In this document: positions 63,426 through 64,000 of the stretch, in pieces
How the letters are laid out: each line of letters opens with the position of its first letter
Numbering within the stretch: the first letter of the stretch is position 1
DNA from: CBDFKB01 sp965248715
GTDB taxonomy: Bacteria > Pseudomonadota > Alphaproteobacteria > Rhizobiales > Rhizobiaceae
Length of the DNA stretch: 64,000 bases
Direction of reading: 5' to 3'
Assembly: GCA_965248715.1 (NCBI GenBank)
Contig: CBDFKB010000008.1
Coordinates: forward strand, 1,798,001-1,862,000
The notes under the pieces: generated by a model
What the model saw: only the letters and a program-made list of their open reading frames with translations
The model's database searches: none
What the model was told of the DNA's origin: nothing
Made by a program: the position numbers and the translations under genes

Positions 63426-64000
63426 CTACCACCATCTTTCGGGCGCAAAATGCCCGGCCGCCTGTTCGATCACATGAGCGGTTTGGAACAATTGCGCTTC
63501 GGCGAACGGCTTGCCGATCAATTGCAGGCCAAGGGGTAATCCTTGTGCATCGAGCCCGGCTGGCACAGCAATTCCAGGCAAACCGGCCATGTTCACGGTC
63601 ACGGTGAAGATATCGTTGAGATACATTTTCACCGGGTCGGCGGCTTTTTCCTCATCGCCGACCGCAAATGCCGCCGATGGTGTCGCCGGGGTCAAAATAG
63701 CTTCGATACCGGCAGCGAATACCTGTTCGAAATCGCGCTTGATCAAGGTGCGGACCTTTTGCGCGCGCAGATAATAGGCATCGTAATAGCCGGCTGACAG
63801 CACATAGGTGCCAATCATCACCCGGCGTATGACCTCGGCGCCGAAACCAGCGGCACGGGTGTTTTCATACATGCCGGTGATGTCATCGCCATTGCAGCGC
63901 AGCCCATAGCGCACCCCATCATAGCGCGCCAGATTGGACGAAGCCTCGGCCGGCGCGACGATGTAATAAGCCGGCAGCGCATATTTGGTATGTGGCAGCG
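63426..64000 (-). CDS. gatA: Asp-tRNA(Asn)/Glu-tRNA(Gln) amidotransferase subunit A, 3' part
   Basis: Frame open to the right edge, so the N-terminus is outside. The visible 191 residues start near LPHTKYALPAYYIVAPAEAS with SNLARYDGVRYG, which is characteristic GatA, then GTYVLSAGYYDAYYLRAQKV and PLGLQLIGKPFAEAQLF. The Ser-cisSer-Lys triad is not in the window. Makes Gln-tRNA(Gln) from Glu-tRNA(Gln); with GltX in the window this fits organisms lacking GlnRS. Confidence 0.95.
   Translation of the reverse strand, partial: LPHTKYALPAYYIVAPAEASSNLARYDGVRYGLRCNGDDITGMYENTRAAGFGAEVIRRVMIGTYVLSAGYYDAYYLRAQKVRTLIKRDFEQVFAAGIEAILTPATPSAAFAVGDEEKAADPVKMYLNDIFTVTVNMAGLPGIAVPAGLDAQGLPLGLQLIGKPFAEAQLFQTAHVIEQAAGHFAPERWW

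Overview
The window reads as a chromosomal segment of an alphaproteobacterium, most probably in or near Hyphomicrobiales (Rhizobiales). The support is rplM-rpsI, agmatinase, argC, a heme A synthase (COX15/CtaA) and DUF2842 on one locus, a DUF2865 protein, and many CTAG-bounded palindromic intergenic repeats of a kind common in that order. It is fairly GC-rich by eye, with AT-rich patches near 9.8-10.5, 17.8-19.9, 31.8 and 36.8-37.0 kb. No phage, plasmid or CRISPR signature was seen.

Layout. 0-6.8 kb: end of an SDR, gamma-glutamyltransferase, a tandem UspA protein with an FNR/FixK-like box, an exported protein, NAD kinase, a CoA-binding protein coupled to an ECHDC3-like crotonase. 7-8.6 kb: a MITE-like element, then rplM-rpsI. 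8.7-22.4 kb: an accessory block (PPK2, a lone SecD-head-like protein, a frameshifted DUF2207 protein with LemA, a quinone oxidoreductase, an acyltransferase-like protein, a P450, unknown exported or membrane proteins, an S8 protease coupled to a small secreted protein, an HD protein). 22.4-26 kb: agmatinase, argC, COX15, DUF2842. 26-36.7 kb: an exopolysaccharide (Wzx/Wzy-type) cluster without a visible flippase, including a co-polymerase whose kinase domain looks dead.

37-42.5 kb: tRNA-Asn, a VOC dioxygenase-like gene, and a tight minus-strand run arsS, mtnP-like phosphorylase, GT2, DUF2064, threonine-dehydratase-like. I read this run as a candidate arsenosugar operon: ArsS would join a 5'-deoxyadenosyl group to methylated arsenic, the phosphorylase would remove adenine, and the two transferases would elaborate the sugar. 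This is the most interesting system here. 42.6-43.8 kb: a repeat nursery with a deleted IS5-family element inserted at a palindrome.

43.8-57.9 kb: an SDR lacking the usual Tyr/Lys, DUF2865, gltX coupled to an MFS transporter, a methyltransferase, an ArsR-rhodanese regulator divergent from a fatty-acid hydroxylase and a PhnD-like protein, nadE, MarC, MgtE, an alpha-hydroxy-acid oxidase. 58-64 kb: a cytochrome c, then leucine-degradation genes (HMG-CoA lyase, both methylcrotonyl-CoA carboxylase subunits, with a small PIN-like ORF between the subunits), and the 3' part of gatA running off the right edge.

Functions come from reading translated sequence and family knowledge. No database search was run. 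Positions of starts are chosen from ribosome binding sites and family alignment by memory.
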